Source of the DNA: Lathyrus oleraceus
Lineage: Eukaryota; Streptophyta; Magnoliopsida; Fabales; Fabaceae
Assembly (NCBI RefSeq): GCF_024323335.1
Contig: NC_066581.1
Span: forward strand, 432,964,136-433,028,135
Length of the DNA stretch: 64,000 bases
Direction: 5' to 3'
Position numbers and translations under genes: made by a program. Of this stretch, positions 11,505-23,025 are shown one piece after another. Every line of letters starts with the position of its first letter. The first letter of the stretch is position 1. The notes below the pieces were generated by a model, which was not told where the DNA came from, did not search any database, and saw only the letters and a list, made by a program, of their open reading frames with translations.

Positions 11505-11866
11505 TATATTTAGATTACTTAAACAATAAGAAACCTAAAAAATATCTAACATAAATTAATAATATATATTTAGATTACTTAAACAATAAGAAACCTAAAA
11601 AATATCTAACATAAATTAATAATATATATTTAGATTACTTAAACAATAAGAAACCTAAAAAATATCTAACATAAATTAATAATATATATTTAGATTACTT
11701 AAACAATAAGAAACCTAAAAAATATCTAACATAAATTAATAATATATATTTAGATTACTTAAACAATAAGAAACCTAAAAAATATCTAACATAAATTAAT
11801 AATATATATTTAGATTACTTAAACAATAAGAAACCTAAAAAATATCTAACATAAATTAATAATATA
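11505..11866. repeat. Six perfect 60 bp tandem copies in the E1 LTR
   Basis: The unit (tagattacttaaacaataa and onward) repeats six times without a single visible mismatch, ending at about 11866. Perfect identity means very recent expansion, or a collapsed or expanded assembly. Confidence 0.97.
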
Positions 11867-12545
11867 ATTTATATATTATATAATAATAATAATAATAAAC
11901 TAATTAAATATTAATCCTAATTAAATAAACTAATTAACAACTAAACACAATTAATATTAAGCACAAATAATATTAAACGGCACACGATTAAAATACGATA
12001 AAATCGAGCGAAACGAACGCGATAAAAACGATGACAATTTGCACAGCAAAACAGACAAATTGATAAAACCAATAAACCAGTAAACCGATAAACCAGTAAA
12101 ATCAACAACACGACTCAAACAGACTCGATTAAATCACACGGCACAACACGTAATTAAATAAACAACCCTAGGCAATAATAAAATCAACACGACATCACGA
12201 AAAACGCTGACAAACACAATCACAAATAATCGGACAATACGAAAACTCTAATATATTCGAAATACAGTCAAAATACCGACAAACAAACAATTAAATAGAT
12301 AAAAACGCACAAAACCTAATCGAAGCGATACCACGCACAACAGAGATAAGCGAGATAAATACGAGGCAACGATATCGGCCAGGTTTTGCTAAAACAACGA
12401 AATACAACACGGTAAGCAACGAAAACACACAAAACCTAATCAAACCAGTTGTCACGCGAAGTTTAAGAAATTGAGATGAATACGAGACAACGAGATTAAT
12501 CAAGATGTGGTCAACAAAACCAAAGTCAAATTTTAGGGTGCGACA

Positions 12546-15500
12546 CACTGCTCACAAACAAACACACTGGCTGAAAGAGACACAAGAAAACAAAAGAAAC
12601 TGACTCGGCAGGATATCGCATCCTGGGCCTACGTAGTCTATCAGGCATAGACATCAGAGTCGACGTAGTTCGGACTAGGGGAAAACGTGCTCGCTAGGAT
12701 ATCGCATCCTATGCATACGTATCTTCTCGGACGAAGAAGAATCAGAGCACTCGTAGCTCGGCTAACGCACGCCAAACAAAACAACACAGGAAATCGACTG
12801 CCAATCGCTGGACTTACGTCAAACTCCACACAAAGCTGGCAAACATGGAAACCGAATGCCAATCGCTGGGCTTACATCAGACTCCGAACCAAACACACGC
12901 ACACTGGAAACCAAATGCCAATCGCTGGACTTACATCGGACTCCAAGCATACAACAAGAGGATACGGAATGCCAATCGCTGGTCTTACATCCATCTCCTA
13001 ACCCACACCAGACAAAACAAAAAGGGCGCCCGAAGAGATCTGCTCATCTCCTGCCTACGTACCTCATCTGGTATGAGGATCAGAGCGACGTAGTTCCCCT
13101 ACGCAGGGACACAGGACTAGCCTAACCAGATAACAAAGGGAGACACAACTAGGGAGACTACGACTCGAGCCTAGATGTTATCATGCAAATCATCCCTACG
13201 TTAAGGTTGCTATCTAACTTGCACAGGGAGCAAGCTATCCTAAACAGCATAGGCAAAAGCAAACAATCACAAATAACACACACTATATACACACAAAGTG
13301 GGCTCACGCAAGGGTTAGGCTGTGCAACACAAGCCATCTGTAATCAGGTGATGTTAGCTCTTAACCCTAACATTGAGAGTTAGGGTGAAGCAGATGAAAT
13401 GGGAAGTGAGGAGTGTGCCTCACAGCTCTTATCCCTGGCCTGGGAAAGCTTTAGACAAATAAAGTGTGGGTTCAGAAAGTGGGAACCCTTCTACACTTAT
13501 GACTGACTCAACATGGATCTTGGGTTAATATCCACAATGCATCAACACAATGGTGTGAGCAGAGGAATGACTCAACTGAATAGCAGGAGATGGATTGCAT
13601 ATCTCTTGTATCTGCCAATTGCCTTATCAAAGGTCTTTTCCTGCTTGGGGACAAAGATAAACAAGCACAAACATTGCCTCTTAAGGAGGACTTCAGACAG
13701 GTGCCTGGCCAAATAACAGGCCAGGTCTTCCAGACTACATGGAGTTAGAGTCATTATACCTCAATGCTCAAGTTATCAAGCAAAGCAAAAGCAAGTTCAC
13801 AAAGGAACTATAGCAACTAAGGTACCTGAAAACAATCCAACATAATCAGTACACAACTCAAACAAAAGTCAAACAGACAATGGTCGACAGTTAACTGTAC
13901 ACAGTCAAACAACAATCAAGCAAAGCAATGCACAAAGGTGCAAGCCACAAGGCCTAAGTACAAGTCTCAAAGCCTACAAAACAAACTCAAGGTTAGTCAT
14001 AAACAAGCAATGGACCAACTCCAATTGAGTGCACATCATCAAGTATAAGCAATTGTGCTTTTTGACCTGAAACAAAACTCAAACATTAAACACTAACCAC
14101 TAGGACAACGCCTAGGGTCAAAATGGGAGCAATAAACCAAAACAGAACATGAAAATTATCAAGAATCAAGATTAATCAGTTAGGAACAACATCCAATTGG
14201 TCTCATATCCATATCATCAAACAATTTCATTTCACAAAGCATTTAGTGCAAAGCATGTAAATTGAAGCTCATAGAAGCAAACAGAATGATTCAATCCACA
14301 TCAACTCAAAAACAATTCATTAAATCCCAAGAAAAATCATGTCTAAACAACATCCATCAATTGATCATCATACCAAAATTCAAGTCATTTGGATAAGTGG
14401 AAGCATGTCAAATAAATTCCCTAAGTCAAAGCATGATCAAACAAGCTCAAACAAAGCACAAAACCATACATCAACTTCAAGCAAGCATAAAACAGAATTC
14501 AAACATGATATGGACATCAAACCAAAGCCAAGACAAACTTCAAGGTGTCTAGAATACATGTGCAAAATTTCAGGTCCATCCAATAAAAATCAAGAATTTC
14601 ACAAATCATAGAAGTTCATGACTCTCAAAACGTCCACAAATGGTCAAACAGAAGAGAAATTCTCAAACAAATTGGAAATGCACTCAAAAATTCTACAAAA
14701 ATTCATAATCAAGCCTAACGTCCAGAAGGATCATCATACAAAAATTCAGGTTAATTGGCATAGAATTGGAATGGCAAATAAAATCAGAAAGTCAAGTAAC
14801 CCAAGGTGTGACACACATTGTCACATCTTCATTCATCATAGCATATCTTCACAACCAGAAATGATAAAATCACAAACTCTATACCAAAAAATCCCTAAAG
14901 GTGTCTAGATTAAGCATGCAAATTTTTAGCTCCATTGGATTAAGCATCATCATTTCACAACCAAAATAGCAAGCAAGGTGCAACAAAACACATGTATGAA
15001 CATTCCCTAGCCAAAACAAAAATCCACACGTGCACAATTTCTGGAAAAATCACCATAAAATAGTAGGGATCTTGAGGAAAACAATGGAAAAAATCTCATG
15101 TTAATTGGACCAGTAATCATGGAGTTATGAATTTTTTAATGAGTGGAAAAAATAAAAAATGATGTGAAATGGCATGGTGAACATGGAAGCATAAGGTGAA
15201 AAAAAATGCAAAGCCAATTTGAAAATGCTTGGAGGCCAGGATCGAACCGTGTTCGAATTTGAATTGTGGCACTCACTCTAAACGCAGCGTTTCATTTAAA
15301 TGAACGTTGGCCAATCAGAAACAAGCATTTGGCCCAATACATGAGCGATAAACATGAAAACACATGCAGGCAAGGCTGAAACGGATTAAACACGTTCTGG
15401 ACATGAAAATATTAGGGTTCTTGAACATTCATACACGTTCTTCATCATTTCCAGGCTCAAGAACACTTTGTCACCAAAATAAAAAATGAACACATCACTA

Positions 15501-17120
15501 GCTTCGTCTTAGCATGCACATTAACAATCCAAGATCCATTAAACCTAATTCGTGCTAACATGTATGGATCGAACAAAAGAAGATTCACATCTCAAACTTA
15601 AAATCAACATAACTTTCACAATTCTTGATGAAAATACACGATTCAAAGCTCAACATACTCTACATGGAAAGATCTATCAAAAACACATCAACATTTCATG
15701 AATTGCAAGATTCGAAATCCAACCTGAATTGAAGTGCAGAAATGGATTCGTGGATTTCAGGCCTTGGCAAGGTGAAACAGAAGTTCTATAGTGCTTGGAG
15801 AGGTGAATGGATGATGGATCATGGCTCAATTGTCCTGGATCTTGCTCCAATTTCCAAATGCCATTGGTGATGCTTGCTTTAACAGTCCTTGAAACAACTC
15901 AACAGTGACGAATTCTGGCTTTAATTCAACTCCAAAGTGCTTGTGAATGATGGATCTATGAAGAACTAGGCAAGGTTTTTGGAGAATTTGCAGAAAAAAA
16001 TCAGAGAGAAAGTTGTGAGAATTTCCAATTTTTGATCTAGATCTGGTGCAAATGATGTGTTAATCCCAAATTCAGTTAGAATTATCCTTATATATGTGCT
16101 GTTAATCCTTCTCTTAATCCCAATTAGCCAAATGCAAATGAAATTAAGTGAAATGCAAGTGTAATGCTAAATTTGGTAATTCACCCTCATGTGCATGAAG
16201 TGCATGCTACAGTGCATGAATTTTTAATCAAACACACTCCAAATGCTGTCTAAAATCAAATGCAAGTGATTGGAAGTGTAGAAAATGCATATTTTGGAAT
16301 TGGACTTTTTCCCTCCATTTTTCAAATTTAAATCAAGTGGAAAATCCAAATTTTTTGTGATGAGAATTGATGAATGGTAATGCATGAATTGGATAGAAGA
16401 GATCAAAAGAAAGATGTTCCAAAAAGAACCACATGATTTGGCTATTTGGTGTGAAAGTTATCCTCTTTTGAACTTCAAATTTGCTTGGCAAAGATTGATC
16501 CATAATTTCTCAACCACACATGAGAAATTCATGTTCTTGGACTTTTTGAAAATGTGAGAGCAAGATCTTCAACTTTCATGTTGGAAAAAATTCCATTTGA
16601 AGCTTTCTTGGACATGTAAACTTGAGGAGAAGACCTTTCCATTTTTGGCAGTTTGAAATTACAGGTCACTTACTATTTTTGGAAACTTTTCTTCTGACCT
16701 CAAATTCTCCAATGTTGATCTTTGACATGTCAAATGAGACTTGTATGGAAATGAATGAGGCCTTTCTAACCATCTCCCACCTTCAAATCCATGACTTCAT
16801 GCACAGTTGACCACAGTTGACTTTCTAGGGTTTTAGATGGATCTCAGCTTGACTATTGAGCTTTGATCATCCAATCCTTGGCCAAACCACTTCAAAATAA
16901 TCCCTAGGTCATATGAACATGTTGAACCAACCTTAGGGCTTTGCTTCAATAGGAAATGCACTTGCTTGCTTGCTTGACTGGATCTCCTGACCAGTCTTGA
17001 CTGATGAACTTGCACTAGGTCAAAGGGACAATGTAATGCTATGCAGTGGACCATGTAATGTTAATGACCTAACATGAAAATGAATGTACAAAATGGGAGG
17101 TGCAAGTTTGAGGTGCTACA
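12546..17120 (-). repeat. E2b LTR, cut by E1 (4575 bp visible)
   Basis: On the minus strand it opens TGTAGCACCTCAAACTTGCA at 17120. Its 3' end is missing because E1 begins at 12545. By alignment to the E6 LTR (47922-50573) about 250 bp are missing here. The 3' part holds three ACGTA-flanked hairpin modules (12609-12675, 12697-12753, 13033-13090) and spacer repeats; the rest is non-coding U3. It does not match E2's own 1.0 kb 5' LTR, and no purine tract lies just beyond 17120, so I read it as a separate element inserted in the E2 3' UTR rather than E2's 3' LTR. Confidence 0.7.
12798..12995 (-). repeat. Four degenerate repeats of 53-58 bp in the E2b LTR
   Basis: Units contain TGCCAATCGCTGG followed by CTTACATC. 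The E6 LTR has the same series at about 48450-48597. Each has a small CCA/TGG stem around ATCGC, the same loop as the neighbouring GGAT/ATCC hairpins. The overlapping short frames at 12687-13125 come from this periodicity. Confidence 0.8.
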
Positions 17121-17154
17121 CCTGGATACCAAAATAAATGGTAACACAGAAATA

Positions 17155-17730
17155 ACCATGGCCTGAATGCCGCTCATCAGTCTGAATATTGGAAATGACT
17201 TCGATCTGAACATCGGGAGATATGAGATTATTAATATCGGTCTGAACACCGAGAGGCTGGTCTGAATGCCACAAGTTGCGTCGACCTGAACGTCGGAAAC
17301 TTCTTCGATCTGAACATCGGAAAACTGGCCTGAATGCCACTTCGGTCTGAATAACGGAAAATTGGCCCGAATGCCATAAGTTGCATCGACCTGAATGTCG
17401 GAAACTTCTTCGATCTGAACATCGGAAAACTGGCCTGAACGCCACAAGTTGCATCGACCTGAACGTCGGAAACTTCTTCGATTTGAACATCGGAAAACTG
17501 GCCTGAACGCCACAAGTTGCATCGACCTGAACGTCGGAAACTTCTTCGATCTGAACATCGGAAAACTGGCCTGAACGCCACAAGTTGCATCGACCTGAAT
17601 GTCAGAAACTTCTTCGATCTGAACATCGGAAAATTGGCCTGAACGCCACAAGTTGCATCGACCTGAACGTCGGAAACTTCTTCGATCTGAACATCGGAAA
17701 ACTGGCCTGAACGCCACTTCGGTATGAATA
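17155..17730 (-). repeat. E2 3' UTR hairpin array with constant CTGAAC loop
   Basis: More than twenty units (plus strand) of a 4 bp stem around CTGAA(C/T): CGAT/ATCG, CGAC/GTCG, TGGC/GCCA and CGGT/ACCG. Three of these alternate in a higher-order unit of about 68 bp that is repeated at least five times between 17390 and 17715. Long overlapping open frames on the minus strand here (17061-17804) are only the periodic repeat and are not called as genes. Confidence 0.88.
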
Positions 17731-19092
17731 CCGGAAACTTCATGCCTGTCAGCATCGGCAAAGATAGGGAACGATAATAGAGGCGGCGCATGGGCCAATG
17801 ACACTTGCTAGGGATAACAAAGGTAAGTCATGAACAATCTTCAGCCTGAGTACTGGAAACAACTTCTGGCTTATCACTTGGGATACCGAGAATGTTTTAT
17901 GCTTACATTCGTATGTTTGAATTTTTCAATGGCGTAATGCTCCATGAAAATGGAAATGCTACGCGATTTGGGAGGATGCAATGCAATATGATTCTACATG
18001 TAGGGATGCGAAATGCTGGGTAGAATGCCAAGTCGAGGCAAGGGAATCTGCTGGGGAAATGATCACTATCTTCTGGACCTTGACAAGGTTGTTGGAGATG
18101 CACAGCGCAAAGAACTCTATGGGGAAATGACCCGCCACACGGTGTTCTAGCAATGACAAAATACCGAGATTCTGACTGGGGAGAGAACGGCACTGAAAAC
18201 CTGCTGTTGGGGAAAGCGATAGTGGTTCTGGAAACCACGATCTGCAAGAGATGACTCAGCAGGGGAAGCAAACACCGATACGGTACCGAGGTTCTGCTTC
18301 AAGGAAAGAAACCATGGATCTGGCATTGGGATTATCGATCTGGCCTCGAACTCTAAGGAGCAGCCACTTCTGCTGGGAAGACACAGTCTGGCACTGTCAA
18401 CTCCGCTGGGGGTATATAGTCTGACACTGTCAACTCTACTGGGGAGTGTATAATCTGAAACCACCGCTTGGGGGAGGTACAGTGGTGAGAACCTGTTGGG
18501 GATTGAAGAATCCAACGCTCTGATCAGCTCTGCAGGGATAAGATGCCGAATTCGTCTGTTGGAGGAAAACATTCGCGATCATCGGTTGGGGATTTTAAGT
18601 AAATGCCCCGAGGGTACCTGTTCTGAATAGACGATCCAAAGCACTTAAAATTTATAGCAATTTTAAATGTTTATTAAGCATGTACCTGTAAAGCTCTTAT
18701 GTGTCATGATGTAATGTTTATCAAAAAATTCGGACGTCATTTTTATAAACAAAACAGAAAAATGAAAATGAAAACAGAGATATACTGAATAACATGATTT
18801 TATTGATTGAACGGCCTCTGAATAGGCGTTTACATCAGGAAGCAATCCCTGGAAAGAGGTAATCGCACAACAGATAAAAACAGACATTAATCTAATGGCA
18901 ATGTGAAATGGATATCTATTGGGTTCCAATTCTGCTATGACTTGCTCGTCTTCAAGATCCTCCAAATGATCAACTTTCTGAAAGAGTGATTGGACTGTTT
19001 CCTATCCTTCAAAAGTTTCCAGTCATTGCCACGAGATGAGATTCAGAACTACTCAGAACGCAGTCATTCGCTTAATCCCTAACTTTTGCCTG
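17731..19092 (-). other. E2 3' UTR, non-coding
   Basis: No credible gene. CTGCTGGGGA-like motifs recur on the plus strand (18048, 18175, 18205, 18400-18416 as CTCCGCTGGGGG, 18437, 18495, 18587), matching the primer-site strand as in E1. The minus-strand frames of 100-141 codons at 17903-18965 show no protein family. Confidence 0.65.
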
Positions 19093-19358
19093 GATCGCCC
19101 TTTTCGGGTTTTCAATCTGCCGGGATACCCATTTTTGCCTAAGTTGCCTTTTCAGGTTTTCAACTTACCGGGTGTATAGTCTTTTCACTTTTAATCCCTA
19201 ATTTTTTCCCGAACCTTTTTCATTTTCTTGGTTCGCCGGGATGCCCATTTTTGCCTAAGTTGCCTTTTCAGGTTTTCAACTTATCGGGTGTACAATCTTT
19301 TCACTTTTAATCCCTAATTTTTGCCCGAACCTTTTTCATTTTCTTGGTTCGCCAGGAT
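19093..19358 (-). other. E2 pol-end hairpins (five)
   Basis: Five hairpins follow the integrase stop: 19093-19117 (GATTG/CGATC in sense, one U.G pair), 19140-19167 (TAAGTTG/CAACTTA), 19210-19235 (CGAACC/GGTTCG), then second copies of the last two near 19256 and 19326. The first keeps the E1/E3 plan: AAAA bulge and a CCC/GGG stem with an A-rich loop. The third type keeps position and spacing but has a quite different loop. Confidence 0.8.
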
Positions 19359-19405
19359 GCCCATTTTTGCCTGGAATACTCTTTTTATTGTCCAGCGGGT
19401 CTATT

Positions 19406-20467
19406 TCATGCGAAGTGTTTTTTAACTGCGTCTGAGTTCACCGGGGAAGTGAAGTTTTCACCGTCCATCGTTGCAAGCATTAAGGCCCCACCATTAAAAA
19501 CCTTGGTGACAATATACGGTCCATCATAGTTAGGAGTCCACTTGCCCCTGTGATCTGTCTGAGGAGGAAGGATCCTTTTCAACACCAAATCTCCGACCTG
19601 GAAGCATCGAGGACGCACTTTCTGATCAAAGGCTCTCTTCATCCGACTTTGATACAACTGCCCATGACAAATGGCTGCCATTCGCTTCTCTTCGATAAGA
19701 CTCAACTCATTAAACCTTGTCCGAATCCATTCAGCTTCGTCTAACTTGACATCCAACAGGACTCTTAGAGAAGGAATCTCCACTTCAACAGGTAGGACTG
19801 CTTCCATACCATACACAAGGGAGTAAGGGGTTGCCCTGGCCGATGTACGTACTGAAGTACGGTACCCATGCAAGGAGAAGGGTAGCATCTCATGCCAATC
19901 TCTGTACGTAACGACCATCTTCAGCACAATCTTCTTTATGTTCCTATTTGCCGCTTCAACAACACCGTTCATCTTAGGGCGGTACGGGGAAGAATTGTGA
20001 TGCTGGATGTTGAAGTTCTGGCACAACTCCTTCATCATTTTGTTGTTGAGATTATAACCATTATCAGTAATGATTCTTTCGGGAATCCCATAGCGACAAA
20101 TGATTTCTTTCTTGATGAATCGGGCAACCACATGTCTGGTGACCTTCGCAAATGACGCTGCTTCGACCCACTTGGTGAAATAGTCGATGGCAACAAGGAT
20201 GAAGCGATGACCATTGGAAGCGGTCGGCTCAATCTTTCCAATCATATCGATGCCCCACATAGAAAAAGTCCACGGGGAAGACATCACATTCAAAGGATTC
20301 GGCGGCACATGCACCTTATCAGCATAAATCTGGCATTTATGGCACTTCCAAGCATATTTGAAACAATCAGATTCCATGGTCATCCAGTAATAACCTGCTC
20401 TCAATAATTTCTTAGCCATTACATGTCCGCCGGCATGAGTACCGAAGGTTCCTCTTATACAGAACAT
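19406..20467 (-). pseudogene. E2 integrase (open frame, cut off from RT)
   Basis: An open frame of 353 codons. It holds the HAGGH...CHKC zinc-binding part, the core with D in WGIDMIG, D in ITDNG and E in GVVEAAN, and the C-terminal KWTPNYDGPYIV region. The order and length fit a full integrase. The frame is separated from the RT part by a small deletion near 20455: RT-side reading ends in unrelated residues, and the sequence between LYKRN and GTFGTHAGG is shortened. The first residues at 20467 are therefore not a true start. Confidence 0.87.
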
Positions 20468-22783
20468 CGACTTTGTTCAAGAAGAAACTGCTTGCCAATC
20501 TTCTCAAAGTCTTTCTATCATTGTTGGATGCCCCTGCAGGGTACTCTTGATTCTTCAGAAAGCACTTGATGTCGTGATACCAGGGCTTGTCATCAATTAC
20601 CAGATCAGCAGCAAACACATACGCGGCCCTATCAAGGCGCATCACGTCGATCTTGGGAGCATGGTTCCAACGGATCACCGTGATCATGGAAGATAGAGTA
20701 GCAAGAGCATCTGCCATCTGGTTCTCATCACGAGGTATATGATACAACTTTACTGTTGTGAATAAAGTCAACAGTCTTCTCGTGTAATCTCTGTAGTGGA
20801 CCAGAGTAGGCTGGAGAGTGTTCCAATCACCATTCACTTGATTGATTACCAGAGCTGAATCTTCGAAGATGTCCAAAGTCTTGATTCTCAAATCAATGGC
20901 TTGCTCAATACCCAAGATACAGGCTTCATACTCAGCTTCATTATTGGTGCACTCGAAAGTCAGACGAGCGGTGAAAGGCATGTGGGCACCTTTCGGAGTT
21001 GTAATGACAGCACCAATTCCACTTCCTCTGGTGTTGACGTCCCCATCAAACATTAAAGTCCACTTTTCGTTTGGATCAGGTCCCTCTTCAACAACTGGCT
21101 CTTCACAGTCTTTCATCTTGAGGAACATGATGTCTTCATCTGGAAAATCAAACTTCATCGGCTCATAATCTTCAACCGGCTGTTGAGCAAGATAGTCTGA
21201 CAGAATACTCCCCTTGATGGCTTTCTGGGAAGTATACTTGATGTCGTACTCTGTCAGTACCATTTGCCAACGAGCAAATCTTCTGGTGAGAGCTGGCTTC
21301 TCAAATATATACTTGACTGGGTCCATTTTGGAGATCAGTAAGGTTGTGTGAGACATCATGTATTGTCTCAATCGCTTAGCAACCCATGCAAGTGCACAAC
21401 ATGTTTTTTTAAGCATTGAGTATCTCGACTCGCAATCTGTGAATTTCTTACTCAGGTAGTAGATGGCATGCTCTTTCCTACCTGTCTCGTCGTGTTGACC
21501 GAGAACACAACCCATGGAATTGTCTAGTACTGTCAAATACATAATCAACGGTCTTCCTGGGACCGGAGGCACAAGGATATGAGGATTCTGCAAATACTCT
21601 TTTATCTTCTCGAACGCCCTTTGACAATCATCATTCCACCTGATAGCCTGATCTTTTCTCAACAATTTGAATATTGGCTCACACGTGGCTGTTAGGTGAG
21701 AGATGAACCTTGCAATGTAGTTCAACCTCCCTAAGAAACCACAGACTTGTTTCTCTGTTCTTGGCTCAAGCATTTCCTGTACCGCTTTCACTTTGGCCGG
21801 ATCCACCTCAATCCCGTTTCCGCTAACAACAAAACCCAGTAGTTTTCCAGATCTCACCCCAAAAGTACACTTGTTCGGATTAAGCCTCAACTTGAATTTC
21901 CTCAAACGCTCAAACAGTTTCTGCAAATTCACCAAATGTTCTTCTTCTGTTTGAGATTTGGCAATCATATCATCAACATAAACCTCGATTTCATGATGAA
22001 TCATATCATGGAACAGAGTCACCATCGCTCGCTGATATGTTGCTCCGGCATTTTTCAGACCAAACGGCATCACCTTGTAGCAGAAGGTGCCCCATGGGGT
22101 TATGAATGTTGTCTTCTCCATGTCTTTTGGTGCCATCTTAATTTGATTATAGCCAGAAAAGCCATCCATGCCGTGTTATCCACCAAAACGTCAATGTGAG
22201 GTAAGGGGAAATCATCTTTAGGACTAGCCTTGTTCAGATCCCGGTAGTTAACACACATCCGTACCTTTCCATCCTTCTTAGGTACCGGAACGATATTTGC
22301 AACCCATGGCGGATAATTTGTGACTGCTAGAAACCCTGCATCCAACTGTTTTTGCACTTCTTCCTTTATCTTGACAGCCATCTATGGTCTTGTTCTTCTG
22401 AGCTTCTGCTTGACCGGAGGACAATCTTCTTTGAGCGGCAAGCGATGTACCTAGATGTCTGTGTCAAGCCCTGGCATGTCCTGATAAGACCAAGCGAAGA
22501 TGTCAACATACTCTTACAGCAATTCAATCAACCCCTTCTTCACATTGTCTTCTAAAGCAGCCCCTATCTTGATTTCTCTCTTGGCGTCCTCGGTGTCGAG
22601 ATTAATCACTTCAACAGACTCTTGATGCGGTTGAATGACCCTTTCCTTTGTTTTAATAACCTGGTAAGTTCTTCAGGGAGTTCACAGTCTTCATCACCCT
22701 CTTCTTCAGCTTAAAAGATTGGATTTTCAAAGTCGAAGCGAGCCATAGCATAACCGTTATCAATAGGATCCGGTGATGTGCAT
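20455..22783 (-). pseudogene. E2 RT, RNase H and archaeal-type RNase H, broken
   Basis: Exon 2 would start at 22783. Its first 400 bases have several stops, for example a TAA where E7 reads IYQAEEE. The RT starts in one frame (22381-22170, with VPVPKKDGK), loses a few codons at 22169/22170 before the MDGFSGY motif, then continues open to about 20455. It includes the YVDD site, MPFGLKNAG, a retroviral-type RNase H (YLSKKFTDCESRY) and an archaeal-type RNase H (MFDGDVNTRGSGIGAV, NNEAEYEA). Function is lost through the stops and the deletion. Confidence 0.87.
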
Positions 22784-23025
22784 CTGCATGAGTGATGGTA
22801 TGTGCTTATGAGTGTGAAAAAAAAGTGGAAACTAAACAAAACATTGCCATTTTTTTTGAAAAACTGCAAAAATAGAAAGACAGGGAACGAAATATTTGAA
22901 TGCAAAAAGACATCCTTTATTTATGATAAAAAATGCAAGTGTCACATAGATGAGCCCTACAATGAGTCATTACGCCCTGGCGGAACGTAAGACTTGGATA
23001 TGCATGAATAAACAAAGAAAATTAC
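22784..23025 (-). other. E2 pro-RT intron (predicted, 242 bp)
   Basis: Donor GTAATT at 23025 lies at the stop of the gag remnant, and the acceptor CATGCAG ends at 22784. Joining them gives an in-phase reading into SPDPIDNGYAMARF and on to AEEEGDEDC, apart from a later mutated codon. Same place and nearly the same length as in E1, E3 and E7. Confidence 0.72.

Larger units (their letters stand above)
1..12545 (-). mobile_element. E1: Ogre-type Ty3/gypsy retrotransposon, 3' end off the left edge
   Basis: Read on the minus strand the order is 5' LTR (9885-12545), primer-binding site, leader, ORF1, shortened gag-pro, intron, RT-RNase H-integrase, pol-end hairpins and a 3' UTR of at least 3 kb that runs off the window. 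ORF1 before gag, the archaeal-type RNase H and the pro-RT intron are the known marks of Ogre elements in the Tat lineage. E1 interrupts the E2b LTR at 12545/12546 and is the innermost insertion, so it is the youngest of the left-hand nest. It cannot move alone: most of gag and all of protease are deleted, and pol has two frameshifts. The 3' LTR and target duplication cannot be seen. Confidence 0.9.
9885..12545 (-). repeat. E1 5' LTR (2661 bp)
   Basis: On the minus strand it opens TGTCGCACCCTAAAATTTGA (at 12545) and ends GCGACA (at 9885) beside the primer site. It holds, from the 3' end inward, the GGTATTAGCACCC block, a CTATGG/CCACAG hairpin (10078-10093), the ACGTA-flanked hairpin module (10217-10262, stem TCTCCA/TGGAGA), two long TA runs, a perfect 60 bp tandem repeat and an AT-rich U3. 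The frames at 10871-11077 and 11043-11483 are in simple or non-coding DNA. Confidence 0.85.

Noticed and set aside
12687..13125. Three overlapping plus-strand frames of 82-104 codons
   Set aside because: They follow the 53-58 bp LTR repeats; the protein repeats occur in several frames. The same happens at 48298-48633.
17061..17804. Three overlapping minus-strand frames of 155-247 codons
   Set aside because: They are open in all frames because a repeat of about 68 bp has no stops. The translations are the same phrases shifted, which is a tandem array and not a protein.
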